Source of the DNA: Agromyces atrinae
Lineage (GTDB): Bacteria; Actinomycetota; Actinomycetes; Actinomycetales; Microbacteriaceae
Reading direction: 5' to 3'
DNA length: 64,000 nt
Assembly (NCBI RefSeq): GCF_013407835.1
Contig: NZ_JACCBI010000001.1
Coordinates: 3,472,001 to 3,536,000, forward strand
Positions 1-7,990 of this stretch are shown one piece after another. Under the pieces are notes generated by a model. That model was given only the letters and a program-made list of their open reading frames with translations, did no database searches and was not told the origin of the DNA. The translations under genes and the position numbers were made by a program. The stretch's first letter is position 1. Each line of letters starts with the position of its first letter.

Positions 1-2
1 GC

Positions 3-449
3 GAGCACTGCTGGTCGGAGGAGCGTGGCGCGTACGTCATGTTCCCCGGCTCCGACGACCTCGATACCTCGGTGCTCCTGCACGCCCCGACGCGCTTCGA
101 TGACGGCGAGCGGATGTCGTCGACGATCGACGTGATCACCGCCGAGCTCGGGCGCGGGGCGATGCTCTACCGGTACTCGGGTATGGCCAGTGAGGAGTTC
201 CCTTTCGTCGCGTGCGGGTTCTGGCGAGCCTCGGCGCTCGCCGTGGTCGGCCGACGTGAGGAGGCGGTCGCCGCCATGGACGAACTCGTCGCGACATCGA
301 ACGATGTCGGAATCCTCGCCGAGATGATCGACGCCGACACGGGCGAGTTCTGGGGCAACCTGCCGCAGGCACTCAGTCATCTCGGTCTCATCAGCGCCGC
401 ACTCACGATCGACCAGACCTCGGCGCCCGTCGCGGGGGACCGCCGATGA
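3..449 (+). CDS. Glycoside hydrolase family 15-like protein, C-terminal part (5' end outside window)
   Basis: Only the last ~148 codons are in the window; the reading frame is open from base 3. Segments such as WSEERGAYVMFPGSDDLD, YSGMASEEFPFVACGFW, LAEMIDADTGEFWGN and PQALSHLGLI match the end of the (alpha/alpha)6 barrel of GH15 enzymes (glucoamylase, or trehalase of the actinobacterial type). The Glu in LAEMID sits where this family carries its catalytic base. The stop overlaps the next start by four bases (ATGA), so it is translationally coupled to the lactonase-like gene. Family assignment is good. The substrate (glucan, trehalose or other) cannot be decided from the fragment. Confidence 0.8.
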   Translation, partial: EHCWSEERGAYVMFPGSDDLDTSVLLHAPTRFDDGERMSSTIDVITAELGRGAMLYRYSGMASEEFPFVACGFWRASALAVVGRREEAVAAMDELVATSNDVGILAEMIDADTGEFWGNLPQALSHLGLISAALTIDQTSAPVAGDRR

Positions 450-1315
450 CCGCGGCCGAGGTCGTGCGCGACACGCAGGCCATCCTCGTCGAGAGCATCT
501 GGTGGGATGCCGCGACAGATGAACTCGTCTGGGTCGACATCACTGCGGGAACGCTGCATCGGGGTCGTCTCGACGGCGCTCTCGACGGAAGCGATGATCG
601 CGTCGCGCGACTACCCCCACCGGTGTCGGCCGTGCAGCCGCGCATCGGTGGCGGGTACGTCGCCGCACTTCGTGACCGCGTCGTCACGATCGACGTCGAG
701 GGCGAGATCGAGTCGACCCTCGCCGTCATCCGTCACGAGCACGCCGGGCTGCGGCTGAACGAAGGAAAAGTCGACCCCCAGGGGCGCTTCGTCGTCGGCT
801 CGATGAACCTGACGACCGGTGAGCCGGACGGCGCGATCTATTCGATCGAACCCGACGGCGCCTGCCGCGTGATCGCCGGCGGGTTCGGTGTCGCGAACGG
901 GATGGAGTGGTCCGATGACGGAGCGACGTTCTACGTGACCGACACCTCCGTGAAGACCGTCTATCGTGCGGAGTACGGGCCCGATGGTCAGCTCGGTCAG
1001 CTCGAACCGTTCCTCACCGGGTACGACTCCGACGGCCTCGCCCTCGACACGGAGGGATCATTCTGGAACGGCGTCTACGGAGGCGGCTCGGTCGTGCAGT
1101 GGACTGCTGACGGCGACGTCTCAGAGGAGTACGCACTTCCCGTGCCGAACATCACGTCGGTGGCCTTCGGTGGCTCGGGTTTCGGTTCGCTCTTCATCGG
1201 CTCGGCACGCGAACAGCTCACCGAGGCGGATCTCGTCGCGCATCCGCTTAGCGGAGGCATCTTCCGTCTCGACGTCGGCGCCACGGGTCGACCCCCGAAC
1301 CTCTTCGGCGGCTGA
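446..1315 (+). CDS. SMP-30/gluconolactonase/LRE family protein
   Basis: A 289-residue protein of the six-bladed beta-propeller SMP-30/gluconolactonase family, which opens sugar lactones using a divalent metal. Visible signatures are WVDITAGTLHR near the N-terminus, LNEGKVDPQGRFVVGSMN (the usual N-D-G-K-x-D-P-x-G-R-F block), GVANGMEWSDDGATFYVTDT (metal/catalytic Asp region) and a late DGLALDTEGSFWNGVYGG. Length is normal for the family. It overlaps the GH15 gene and is followed by an SDR dehydrogenase, an arrangement typical of oxidative, non-phosphorylating sugar pathways in which an aldose is oxidised to a lactone and then hydrolysed. The exact lactone is not readable from sequence. Confidence 0.85.
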   Translation: MTAAEVVRDTQAILVESIWWDAATDELVWVDITAGTLHRGRLDGALDGSDDRVARLPPPVSAVQPRIGGGYVAALRDRVVTIDVEGEIESTLAVIRHEHAGLRLNEGKVDPQGRFVVGSMNLTTGEPDGAIYSIEPDGACRVIAGGFGVANGMEWSDDGATFYVTDTSVKTVYRAEYGPDGQLGQLEPFLTGYDSDGLALDTEGSFWNGVYGGGSVVQWTADGDVSEEYALPVPNITSVAFGGSGFGSLFIGSAREQLTEADLVAHPLSGGIFRLDVGATGRPPNLFGG

Positions 1316-1357
1316 CAGCGCTCGCCGCACGACATTCGCCCACTGAAAGGACACACC

Positions 1358-2158
1358 ATGGATCTTGGAATCACCGGACGCACGGCCCTCGTCACGGGAG
1401 GCGACTCCGGTATCGGATGGCACACCGCCCGCATCCTGCTGGAGGAGGGCGCCACCGTCGTCATCTCCGACCAGGATGAGAAAGCGCTCGAGAAAGCGGC
1501 CGCGAAGCTCGATGCCCCTGCCGACAAGCTTCACGCCTTCGCCGCCGACATCACGAGCGTCGACTCGGTCGCGGCTCTGCACGCGAGCGTTGCCGAGGCC
1601 GTCGGAGACATCGACATCCTCGTACAGTCGGCCGGAGTGACCGGCGCGCAGGGGCTCTTCCACGAGATCACCGACGAGGGCTGGGTGAAGACCATCGAGA
1701 CCGACCTCATCGGACCGGTGCGTCTGGTGCGCGAGTTCCTGCCGGACCTCCGCCGTGGCGGCTGGGGTCGCCTCGTGTTCCTCGCGTCAGAAGACGCCGT
1801 TCAACCGTATGACGACGAGCTTCCGTACTGCGCCGCGAAAGCCGGCATCCTCGCGCTCTCGAAGGGGCTGTCGCGTTCGTACGCGAAGGAGGGTCTGCTC
1901 GTCAACGCCGTCTCGCCCGCCTTCATCCACACGCCCATGACCGACGCGATGATGGAGAAGCGCGCCGGAGAGCTCGGTACCACGCCGAAGAAGGCGATCG
2001 AGTCGTTCCTCGAGGAAGAGCGGCCGTACATGGAGCTCGGACGGCGCGGCGAATCTGACGAGGTGGCCGCCGTGATCGCGTTCCTCTGCTCCGATCTGGC
2101 TTCGTTCGTCAACGGCTCGAACTACCGCGTCGACTCCGGGTCGGTCGCCACGATTTGA
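1358..2158 (+). CDS. SDR family NAD(P)-dependent oxidoreductase
   Basis: A 266-residue classical short-chain dehydrogenase. The cofactor motif TGGDSGIG is at residues 11-18, an acidic Asp follows strand 2 (VVISDQDE, favouring NAD), and the catalytic YxxxK is Y157-K161 (YCAAK). The usual catalytic Ser region reads LASEDA. A Shine-Dalgarno sequence (GAAAGGA) lies just before the ATG. The gene lies 42 bases after the lactonase gene and is probably co-transcribed. By context it may oxidise the sugar whose lactone the neighbour hydrolyses, or a downstream keto-deoxy acid; this is inference. Confidence 0.87.
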   Translation: MDLGITGRTALVTGGDSGIGWHTARILLEEGATVVISDQDEKALEKAAAKLDAPADKLHAFAADITSVDSVAALHASVAEAVGDIDILVQSAGVTGAQGLFHEITDEGWVKTIETDLIGPVRLVREFLPDLRRGGWGRLVFLASEDAVQPYDDELPYCAAKAGILALSKGLSRSYAKEGLLVNAVSPAFIHTPMTDAMMEKRAGELGTTPKKAIESFLEEERPYMELGRRGESDEVAAVIAFLCSDLASFVNGSNYRVDSGSVATI

Positions 2159-2166
2159 GCCTGCCC

Positions 2167-2493
2167 CTACATCACCGCGTCATCTGCGGAACCCGAGCGG
2201 TCGTGCGCCGGTTCGACGCCGAGCACGAGGCCTTGAACGCTGCCCGCGGCGATCGACATCTCTTCGAGCCAGCGCGGATTGAGCGCGGGCTGACGGCTGC
2301 CTTCGTAGAGGAAGTACAGGGGGATCGACGGGTCGATCCACAGGGCGTTGCGATTGCCGGTTCGGCCGCGCCAGGAGAACAGGAACGACTCGCGTCGACG
2401 CAGCTTGACGCTGAACACGACCTGCAGGTGCGCAAGCGTGCGGTCGTCGAAGGTGACTTCCGTCTGGCGTGCTCCGTAGACGATCGTCCCCAC
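2167..2493 (-). CDS. DUF7882 family protein
   Basis: A 108-residue protein starting with GTG. The block MGTIVYGARQTEVTFDDRTLAHLQ, followed by KLRRRESFLFSW and IPLYFLYEGSRQPALNPRWLEE, is the hallmark of a small family common in Microbacteriaceae, now called DUF7882. Many database entries wrongly name it an ATP-dependent DNA ligase, although it has none of the ligase motifs and is far too short. Function is unknown. It starts three bases after the stop of a 44-residue upstream gene, so the two form a mini-operon. It ends nine bases from the convergent SDR gene. Confidence 0.8.
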   Translation of the reverse strand: MGTIVYGARQTEVTFDDRTLAHLQVVFSVKLRRRESFLFSWRGRTGNRNALWIDPSIPLYFLYEGSRQPALNPRWLEEMSIAAGSVQGLVLGVEPAHDRSGSADDAVM

Positions 2494-2496
2494 GCC

Positions 2497-2631
2497 TCAG
2501 AGGCCCGGCGTCAGAGTGGCCGACTCTCCGAAGGAGAGCGGAGCGGGCTCGGTCGGGTCCATCATCTCGATCTCACCGGGGTCGTCGCCCGCCATGTCGA
2601 GGTCGAACGAATGGCCGCGCTGCTGTGTCAC
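2497..2631 (-). CDS. Small hypothetical protein upstream of the DUF7882 gene
   Basis: A 44-codon reading frame from a GTG with a well-placed AGGAG seven bases upstream. It encodes an acidic peptide with no membrane segment, beginning MTQQRGHSFDLDMAGDD and ending SATLTPGL. The stop lies three bases before the DUF7882 start, which supports genuine co-translation. No domain is recognisable. Being tied to DUF7882, it may be a partner; this is inference. Confidence 0.55.
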   Translation of the reverse strand: MTQQRGHSFDLDMAGDDPGEIEMMDPTEPAPLSFGESATLTPGL

Positions 2632-2692
2632 CGGTGGGTCTCCTGATCAGTCAGATCACGCTAACCCGAACCCACCGTTCGTCCGGAGGGGC

Positions 2693-2722
2693 TTGACTCG
2701 CGCGCGCAACCTGCGCTATTCG
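2693..2722 (+). promoter_or_regulatory. Candidate promoter of the 76-residue zinc-knuckle-like gene
   Basis: TTGACT is followed after 18 bases by TATTCG in an otherwise GC-rich stretch. The -35 box is near-consensus and the -10 is weak. Position fits the gene starting at 2793. Confidence 0.3.
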
Positions 2723-2792
2723 AGATGCCCCGTCGCCGTCATCCTGCCCGCGTAGTATGCTAATCGTTAGTACACAAACTAAAGGAGTCGGC

Positions 2793-3023
2793 ATGGCTGG
2801 CGGATTCTGGCGCTTCTACGAGAAGGCCAACTCTGTCGTGCGGTTCTTCACCGGTCCGGCGCAGGTTGGTGCCGGGTACGACGAAGGCCCCGAGGTGCGG
2901 CCCGCCGACCCCGCGTGCCCGATCTGCACGCAGGCCATGTCGCTCCACCGCATCGAGCGGCACACCGACGACAGGCCGACGCGGCTGCACTGCCCGACGC
3001 CCGTCGCGACCGACGCGGCGTAA
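2793..3023 (+). CDS. Small hypothetical protein with a CPxC...H...HCP cluster
   Basis: The chosen ATG has a strong AAAGGAG seven bases before it; an upstream in-frame ATG at 2757 has none. The 76-residue product begins MAGGFWRFYEKANSVVRFF and carries CPICTQAMSLHRIERH followed by HCP, a possible zinc site. No family is recognised with certainty. Related small proteins of similar architecture occur in Microbacteriaceae, but no function can be assigned. Confidence 0.55.
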   Translation: MAGGFWRFYEKANSVVRFFTGPAQVGAGYDEGPEVRPADPACPICTQAMSLHRIERHTDDRPTRLHCPTPVATDAA

Positions 3024-3026
3024 GAC

Positions 3027-3461
3027 CTACCGCACCTGCGCGAGGTCGGCCTCGAGCGAGACCCACGCGAGCATCGCGCACTTCACGCGCATGACGTAGC
3101 GCGAGACGCCGTGGAACGCCGACGCGTCGCCCAGCACGTCTTCATCGGGCTCGACGGCCCCGCGCGAACGCAGCATCTCGCGGAACGCCGCGATGCGCTC
3201 GTCGACCTCGGCGAGGGTCGACCCCGTCAGCAGCTCGGTCATCGCCGACGCGGATGCCATCGAGATGCTGCATCCCGAGCCCTCCCACGCGATCGAGGTG
3301 AGGCGGTCGCCGTCGACGCGGATGCGCACGGTGATCTCGTCGCCGCACGTCGGGTTGTACTCGTGGTGCTCGGCGTGCGCGTCATCCAGCGCCCCCTCGC
3401 CGACGCGACGCTTCGAGTGGTCGAGGATGAGCTCCTGGTAGAGCGAGTCGAGCGCGCTCAT
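3027..3461 (-). CDS. sufU: Fe-S cluster assembly scaffold protein SufU
   Basis: A 144-residue SufU/NifU-type protein that acts with SufS as sulfur acceptor or scaffold in SUF iron-sulfur cluster assembly. The three conserved cysteines are visible in YNPTCGDEI, EGSGCSIS and MRVKCAML, together with the start MSALDSLYQELILDHSKR. The ATG overlaps the sufS stop by four bases (ATGA), so the pair is coupled. No other suf genes (B, C, D, R) are in the window, so this pair is separated from the rest of the system or the system is split. Confidence 0.92.
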   Translation of the reverse strand: MSALDSLYQELILDHSKRRVGEGALDDAHAEHHEYNPTCGDEITVRIRVDGDRLTSIAWEGSGCSISMASASAMTELLTGSTLAEVDERIAAFREMLRSRGAVEPDEDVLGDASAFHGVSRYVMRVKCAMLAWVSLEADLAQVR

Positions 3462-4729
3462 CGGTCGGCTCCGAAGTAGGCGCGCACGTCGCCGAGCGCA
3501 TCGACGAAACGCTCGACCTCGTCGAGGGTCGAGTAGACGCCGACGCTCGCCCGCGTCGTCGCCGTCAGGCCGAGCCGTCGGTGCAGGGGTTGGGCGCAAT
3601 GGTGGCCGACGCGCACGACGATGCCGCGATCGTCGAGGAATTGGCCGACATCGTGGGAGTGCACTCCGTCGACGGCGACGCTCACGAGCGCCGCCCGATC
3701 GACGCCCTCGGGCGGGCCGACGAGACGGATGCCGGGAAGCGACGACACCCCCGCGACGAGTGCTTCACCGAGTCGGTGCTCGTGCGAGGCGACCTCGTCG
3801 CGGCCGAGGCTCGTCAGGTAGTCGGCGGCTGCGGCGAACCCGACAGCCTGCGACACGGGTTGCGTGCCGGCCTCGAAGCGCTGCGGCGAGGGCAGGAGCT
3901 CGGCGCTCTCCATCGTCACGCGCGTGATCGTCGATCCGCCCGAGCGTGCAGGTGGCAGGGCATCGAGAAGTTCGCCGCGACCGTAGAGGGCACCGATGCC
4001 CGTCGGTCCGTACATCTTGTGCGCCGAGACCGCGGCGAAGTCGACGTCGAGGGAGCGCACGTCGAGGGGGAGGTGCGGTGCCGACTGGCAGGCGTCGAGA
4101 ACGACGAGCGCGCCGTGTTCGTGAGCGAGCGCGGTCAGTTCGGCGACGGGGGCGATCATGCCCGTCACGTTCGAGACGTGAGCGAAGGCGACGATGCGCG
4201 TGTGCTCGCCGATGACGGCGCGGGCGTCGTCGAGGGTCCACGTGCCGTCGTCGCGCACGGGGATGAATCGCAGAATCGCACCCGTGCGCCGGGCGAGGTG
4301 CTGCCACGGCAGGAGGTTCGCGTGGTGCTCGGCCTCGGTCACGACGATCTCGTCGCCCGCGCCGATGCGCAGCGCGTCGGGAACGTCACCGTCGAGGAAG
4401 CCGTTCGTGAGGCCCGTCGCCACGAGGTTGAGCGCATCGGTCGCGTTCGAGGTCCACACGAGTTCGTTCTCGCGAGCACCCACGAAGCTCGACACCGTGA
4501 GCCGCGCGTTCTCGAACGCATCGGTCGAGCGGCCGACGAGTGAGCTCGCACCGCGGTGCACGGCGGCGTTGTCGTGCTCGAGGAACGAGCGCTCCGCGTC
4601 GAGCACGGCGCGCGGCCGCTGCGAGGTCGCTCCCGAGTCGAGATAGGCGAGCGGATGACCGTTGAGGTCTTGATCGAGGAACGGGAAGTCCGCTCGGGCC
4701 CCGGTCGTCGATTCCGCGGAACGCGCCAC
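3458..4729 (-). CDS. sufS: Cysteine desulfurase SufS
   Basis: A 423-residue group II cysteine desulfurase that uses PLP to take sulfur from cysteine for Fe-S clusters. Visible are the PLP-stacking His in TEAEHHANLLPW, the Schiff-base Lys in VSAHKMYGPTGIGALYG and the catalytic Cys in VRVGHHCAQPLHRR. The GTG at 4729 is preferred over an ATG 39 bases upstream because GAGGAAG lies six bases before it. It is translationally coupled to sufU. Confidence 0.93.
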   Translation of the reverse strand: MARSAESTTGARADFPFLDQDLNGHPLAYLDSGATSQRPRAVLDAERSFLEHDNAAVHRGASSLVGRSTDAFENARLTVSSFVGARENELVWTSNATDALNLVATGLTNGFLDGDVPDALRIGAGDEIVVTEAEHHANLLPWQHLARRTGAILRFIPVRDDGTWTLDDARAVIGEHTRIVAFAHVSNVTGMIAPVAELTALAHEHGALVVLDACQSAPHLPLDVRSLDVDFAAVSAHKMYGPTGIGALYGRGELLDALPPARSGGSTITRVTMESAELLPSPQRFEAGTQPVSQAVGFAAAADYLTSLGRDEVASHEHRLGEALVAGVSSLPGIRLVGPPEGVDRAALVSVAVDGVHSHDVGQFLDDRGIVVRVGHHCAQPLHRRLGLTATTRASVGVYSTLDEVERFVDALGDVRAYFGADR

Positions 4730-4857
4730 GTCTCTTCCTCTCGTCACGGCCGCCCATTCGATGGCCATCTCCCAGTCTGACTCACATCCGGCGGCCCCGC
4801 GCCGGATCGGCCCCGGTTTCGCGATCGGCGCACAGCGTCATCCGCTCCTCGCCTCGA

Positions 4858-4863
4858 TACGAT
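4858..4863 (+). promoter_or_regulatory. -10 box of a probable leaderless transcript (GntR gene)
   Basis: TACGAT lies seven bases before the ATG at 4871. There is no Shine-Dalgarno sequence, which suggests transcription starts at or next to the start codon. Confidence 0.4.
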
Positions 4864-4870
4864 GAGCGGC

Positions 4871-5542
4871 ATGGCGGTGACCGATACGGCGATCCAGAAG
4901 ATCAAGGAGATGATCGTCTCCGGCGCGCTCGCGCCGGGCGACCGCCTCCCACCCGAGAAGGAGCTGAGCGAATCGCTCGGTCTCTCGCGCAGCTCGCTGC
5001 GCGAAGCGGTCAAGGCCCTCGAAGTCATCCGCGTGCTCGACGTGCGCCGCGGCGACGGAACGTACGTCACGAGCCTCGCCCCGCGCGAACTGCTCGAAGC
5101 GATGTCGTTCGTCGTCGACCTGCACGATCGCGACGTCATCCTCGAGATCTTCGGTGTGCGCCGCATCCTCGAATCGTCGGCCTCGGGTCTCGCTGCTCAG
5201 CACGCGACCGACGCCGACCGGGCTGCGCTGCACGAACTGCTCGACTCCGTCGATGTCGACGGCGAGATCACGAGCCTCGTCGAGCACGATCTCGCGTTCC
5301 ACTCCCGCATCGCCGCATCGACGGGCAACGGCTACCTCGCCGGCCTCCTCGACTCGATGTCGAGTCAGACGGTGCGCGCTCGCATCTGGCGCGGCATCAC
5401 CGAGGAGAACGCCGTCGATCGCACCCTGCGCGAGCACCGTGCGATCCTCGCCGCGATCGATGCGGGCGACGCGGCGCTCGCCGAAGCGCTCACGGTCTCA
5501 CACGTCGCCGGCATCGAGAGCTGGCTGCGGAACGCCGGCTGA
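4871..5542 (+). CDS. GntR-family transcriptional regulator, FCD (FadR) type
   Basis: A 223-residue regulator. The N-terminal winged helix reads KIKEMIVSGALAPGDRLPPEKELSE, then SRSSLREAVKALE (recognition helix), and RRGDGTYV is the wing. The remainder is the all-helical FCD ligand domain, with EHDLAFH and REHRAIL carrying likely metal-binding His/Asp residues. Start at 4871 is preferred to the ATG at 4862 because of the TACGAT box spacing. It sits next to FucU, FAH-type and SDR genes, so it probably responds to a sugar acid or keto-acid of that pathway and controls the divergent promoters at 5970-6123. Confidence 0.88.
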   Translation: MAVTDTAIQKIKEMIVSGALAPGDRLPPEKELSESLGLSRSSLREAVKALEVIRVLDVRRGDGTYVTSLAPRELLEAMSFVVDLHDRDVILEIFGVRRILESSASGLAAQHATDADRAALHELLDSVDVDGEITSLVEHDLAFHSRIAASTGNGYLAGLLDSMSSQTVRARIWRGITEENAVDRTLREHRAILAAIDAGDAALAEALTVSHVAGIESWLRNAG

Positions 5543-5553
5543 CGCGTCAGCCG
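5536..5553. terminator. Palindrome overlapping two convergent stop codons
   Basis: A perfect 18-base palindrome (CGGCTGACG and its complement) includes the stop codons of both the GntR and FucU genes. It has no T-run. It probably acts as a shared hairpin end for the two convergent transcripts. Confidence 0.4.
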
Positions 5554-5969
5554 TTCCAGCGGACGATGCCCTTCCGCAGGATGAGGTTGCCGTAGGAGCG
5601 GGGCTCACCCGTGCGGATGACGAGTTGGGCGGCGTTCGCCCGCTCGTAGAACGCGAAGCGCTCGAGCTCACCGACACGATCGGGCGCGACGGCCGCGGCC
5701 GCGATGAGTTCGTGCTGCACGTCGGGTCGCTCGGCGTCCTCCGACGTCATGAGCAGCACCGATTCGGCTTCGTAGTCGTCGGGCGGGATGACGCTGCGAA
5801 TCGCCTTCGTGACGCGCGGCGAGTCGATGAGGGGGAGTTCGATCACGGGAACGCCGATGCTGTGGGCGGGATAGTTCGCGTCGGCGATGACGAGTTCGTC
5901 GCCGTGGCCGAGCCGATCGAGCTCGTCGAGCAGGCGGCCGGTGAGGATCGGGTCGATTCCGGTGAGCAC
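5547..5969 (-). CDS. fucU: RbsD/FucU-family sugar mutarotase (L-fucose mutarotase-like)
   Basis: A 140-residue protein of the RbsD/FucU family, which interconverts the anomers of fucose or ribose. The motif RLGHGDELVIADANYPAHS carries the conserved His and Asp, and the C-terminal YGNLILRKGI carries the Tyr/Asn of the active site. The GTG start has GGAAGGA six bases upstream. FucU-type members have the DANFP/DANYP motif and this length, so FucU fits better than RbsD. It is transcribed divergently from the FAH/SDR pair and convergently to the GntR gene. Confidence 0.83.
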   Translation of the reverse strand: MLTGIDPILTGRLLDELDRLGHGDELVIADANYPAHSIGVPVIELPLIDSPRVTKAIRSVIPPDDYEAESVLLMTSEDAERPDVQHELIAAAAVAPDRVGELERFAFYERANAAQLVIRTGEPRSYGNLILRKGIVRWNG

Positions 5970-6048
5970 GGGAGTTCCTTCCAGAGAGGCGTCGTTGCGT
6001 CACGTCGATCATGCCGGGTTGCAGAGCGAGACGCGAGGCGCGCGACAA

Positions 6049-6059
6049 ACATCAGATGT
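6049..6059. promoter_or_regulatory. Candidate GntR operator between divergent fucU and hydrolase genes
   Basis: ACATCAGATGT is a perfect 5-1-5 palindrome in the 154-base divergent intergenic region, followed by a TGTAGAGTAT stretch that could be a -10. Size and position suit an FCD-type GntR dimer. That the neighbouring regulator binds it is inference. Confidence 0.35.
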
Positions 6060-6123
6060 CTGTAGAGTATCGGCGAGGACGGCGAGACGCCGACTCCTCG
6101 TGCGCGATCGAGAGGACACACGC

Positions 6124-6987
6124 ATGCGTTTCGCCCGACTGGGGCCCGTCGGCCACGAGATCCCCGTCGTCGTCGACGGTGACGTCGCCTACGACATCCG
6201 TTCCGTCACCGCCGACATCGACGGCGACTTCCTCGCCTCCGGCGGGGCGGCGCGAGCGGCTGCAGCGCTCGCCGCAGGGTCTCTCCCCGTGCTCGACGAC
6301 GCGGCGACGCTCCGCCGCGGTGCGCCCATCGCGCGTCCGTCGGCCGTGTACTGCATCGGCATGAACTACGCGGCGCACGCCGCCGAGTCGGGATCGCTGC
6401 CGCCGGAGAACCCCGTGCTCTTCCTCAAGCCGCCGAACACCGTCGTCGGCCCCGACGATGTCGTCGTCATTCCGCGCGGCAGTGAGAAGACCGACTGGGA
6501 GGTCGAGCTCGGCATCGTCATCGGGTCGCGCGCGAGCTACCTCGACTCGCCCGAGGAAGCCCTCACGCACATCGCCGGCTTCGTCGTCGCCAACGACCTC
6601 TCCGAGCGGGAGTGGCAGATCAGCATCTCCGGCGGGCAGTGGTCGAAGGGCAAGGCGGCCCCCGGCTTCACGCCCACCGGGCCGTGGCTCGTCACGCCCG
6701 ACGAGGTCGACCACGGCGCACTGCGCCTGCGCAGCAGCGTCAACGGCGAACCCCGTCAGGACTCGTCGACCGCCGACCTCATCTTCTCGGTCGAGACGAT
6801 CATCTGGCACTTGAGCCAGTACCTCGCCCTCGAGCCCGGCGACCTCGTGCTGACCGGCACTCCCGAGGGCGTCGCGCTCTCGGGCCGGTTCCCGTACCTG
6901 GGTGCCGGCGACGTCGTCGAGATCGAGATCGACGGACTGGGGCGTCAGCGCCAAGACGTCGTCGCGTTCGAGGGAGCGCGCTCGTGA
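6124..6987 (+). CDS. Fumarylacetoacetate hydrolase (FAH) family protein
   Basis: A 287-residue FAH-fold protein. GMNYAAHAAESG, LFLKPPNTVVGP and DWEVELGIVIGSRA (metal-binding Glu) are family signatures, as is LVLTGTPEGVALS near the end. FAH enzymes split C-C bonds of 2,4-diketo acids or decarboxylate/hydrate related acids. Beside a fucose-type mutarotase and overlapping an SDR gene by four bases (GTGA), it fits the last step of non-phosphorylating L-fucose catabolism, the hydrolysis of 2,4-diketo-3-deoxy-L-fuconate to pyruvate and lactate. Family is certain; substrate is inferred from neighbours. Confidence 0.87.
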   Translation: MRFARLGPVGHEIPVVVDGDVAYDIRSVTADIDGDFLASGGAARAAAALAAGSLPVLDDAATLRRGAPIARPSAVYCIGMNYAAHAAESGSLPPENPVLFLKPPNTVVGPDDVVVIPRGSEKTDWEVELGIVIGSRASYLDSPEEALTHIAGFVVANDLSEREWQISISGGQWSKGKAAPGFTPTGPWLVTPDEVDHGALRLRSSVNGEPRQDSSTADLIFSVETIIWHLSQYLALEPGDLVLTGTPEGVALSGRFPYLGAGDVVEIEIDGLGRQRQDVVAFEGARS

Positions 6988-7736
6988 GCGCGTCGCTCGA
7001 GGGCCTCGTCGCGGTCGTCACCGGGGGAGCATCCGGCATCGGCGCGGCCGTGACCCGCCGCCTGCGCGACGGGGGAGCGCGCGTCGCCGTGTTCGACCTC
7101 GCGCCCGAGCACGCGGAAGCCGACCTCGCCGTCGCCGTCGACATCGCGGATGACGCGAGCGTGCGTCGCGGCATCGATGCCGTCATCGCCGAGTTCGGAC
7201 GCCTCGACATCGTCGTCAACAACGCCGGCATCGGTGCCCAGGGCGCCGTGACCGACAACTCCGACGACGAGTGGCACCGCGTGCTCGACATCAACGTCGT
7301 CGGCATCGCACGCGTCTCGCGAGCTGCGCTGCCGCACCTGCGACTCTCGCCGTCGGCGGCGATCGTCAACACGTCGTCGATCGCGGCGACCGCCGGGTTG
7401 CAGCAGCGCGCCCTCTACTCCGCGAGCAAGGGCGCCGTGCTCGCGCTCACCCGCGCCATGGCTGCCGATCACCTGGGCGAGGGCGTGCGCGTGAACGCCG
7501 TGAGCCCGGGAACCGCCGACACCCCCTGGATCGGACGTCTGCTCGAGAAGGCCGAGGATCCCGCCGCGGAGCGAGCCGCCCTCGAGGCGCGCCAGCCCCA
7601 CGGTCGCCTCGTCGACCCCGACGAGATCGCCGAAGCCGTGGCGTACCTCGTGAGCCCGGCCTCCGGCTCGACGACGGGCATCTCGCTCGCCGTCGACGGT
7701 GGAATGCACGAGCTGCGCCTGCGTCCCCGCGGCTGA
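6984..7736 (+). CDS. SDR family oxidoreductase (possible 2-keto-3-deoxy-L-fuconate dehydrogenase)
   Basis: A 250-residue classical SDR starting at a GTG that overlaps the hydrolase stop. TGGASGIG is the cofactor motif, NNAGIGA the central motif, and the catalytic residues are Ser in VNTSSIA, Y145 and K149 (YSASK). Asp in VFDLAPEH suggests NAD. In known L-fucose clusters an SDR of this size oxidises 2-keto-3-deoxy-L-fuconate to the diketo acid that the adjacent FAH enzyme cleaves; the coupled gene order supports this but does not prove it. Confidence 0.85.
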   Translation: MSASLEGLVAVVTGGASGIGAAVTRRLRDGGARVAVFDLAPEHAEADLAVAVDIADDASVRRGIDAVIAEFGRLDIVVNNAGIGAQGAVTDNSDDEWHRVLDINVVGIARVSRAALPHLRLSPSAAIVNTSSIAATAGLQQRALYSASKGAVLALTRAMAADHLGEGVRVNAVSPGTADTPWIGRLLEKAEDPAAERAALEARQPHGRLVDPDEIAEAVAYLVSPASGSTTGISLAVDGGMHELRLRPRG

Positions 7737-7990
7737 CGCGCGCGTCATCCGCCTTCTCGAACATCCGACGTGTGTGCCCCGCGCCACTCACCTTCGCCTA
7801 CATCCCCTCGCCTGGCTGTCCCTCGCTCATCTGGCTCGTGGGAGTGCCGCTTGCGTGAGGGAGTGCCGCGCGAGATGCACTCCTGCGCGAGAACGGCACT
7901 CTGGCGTCGGGACCAGCGACGGATGACGCGGCGCGGCGCATCGCGGAAGCGTGAGCGCCACGAGTCAGCACCCGCGCCCGGATACACGAA
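7737..7990. other. Non-coding intergenic region with a repeat-type element
   Basis: No convincing gene is seen on either strand. It contains a dispersed-repeat-like element at 7840-7902 (separate entry). Confidence 0.5.
7840..7902. repeat. Intergenic palindromic repeat element
   Basis: Two direct copies of GGGAGTGCCGC (7840-7850 and 7859-7869) are followed by the inverted core CGGCACTC (7894-7901). The style resembles the element at 45378-45443 (inverted arms around GGCG(A)CTCTC preceded by GCGCGA). Both lie between genes, not within them. Confidence 0.45.

Noticed and set aside
2167..2493. ATP-dependent DNA ligase
   Set aside because: The common database name for this small family, but at 108 residues without a KxDG motif it cannot be a ligase.
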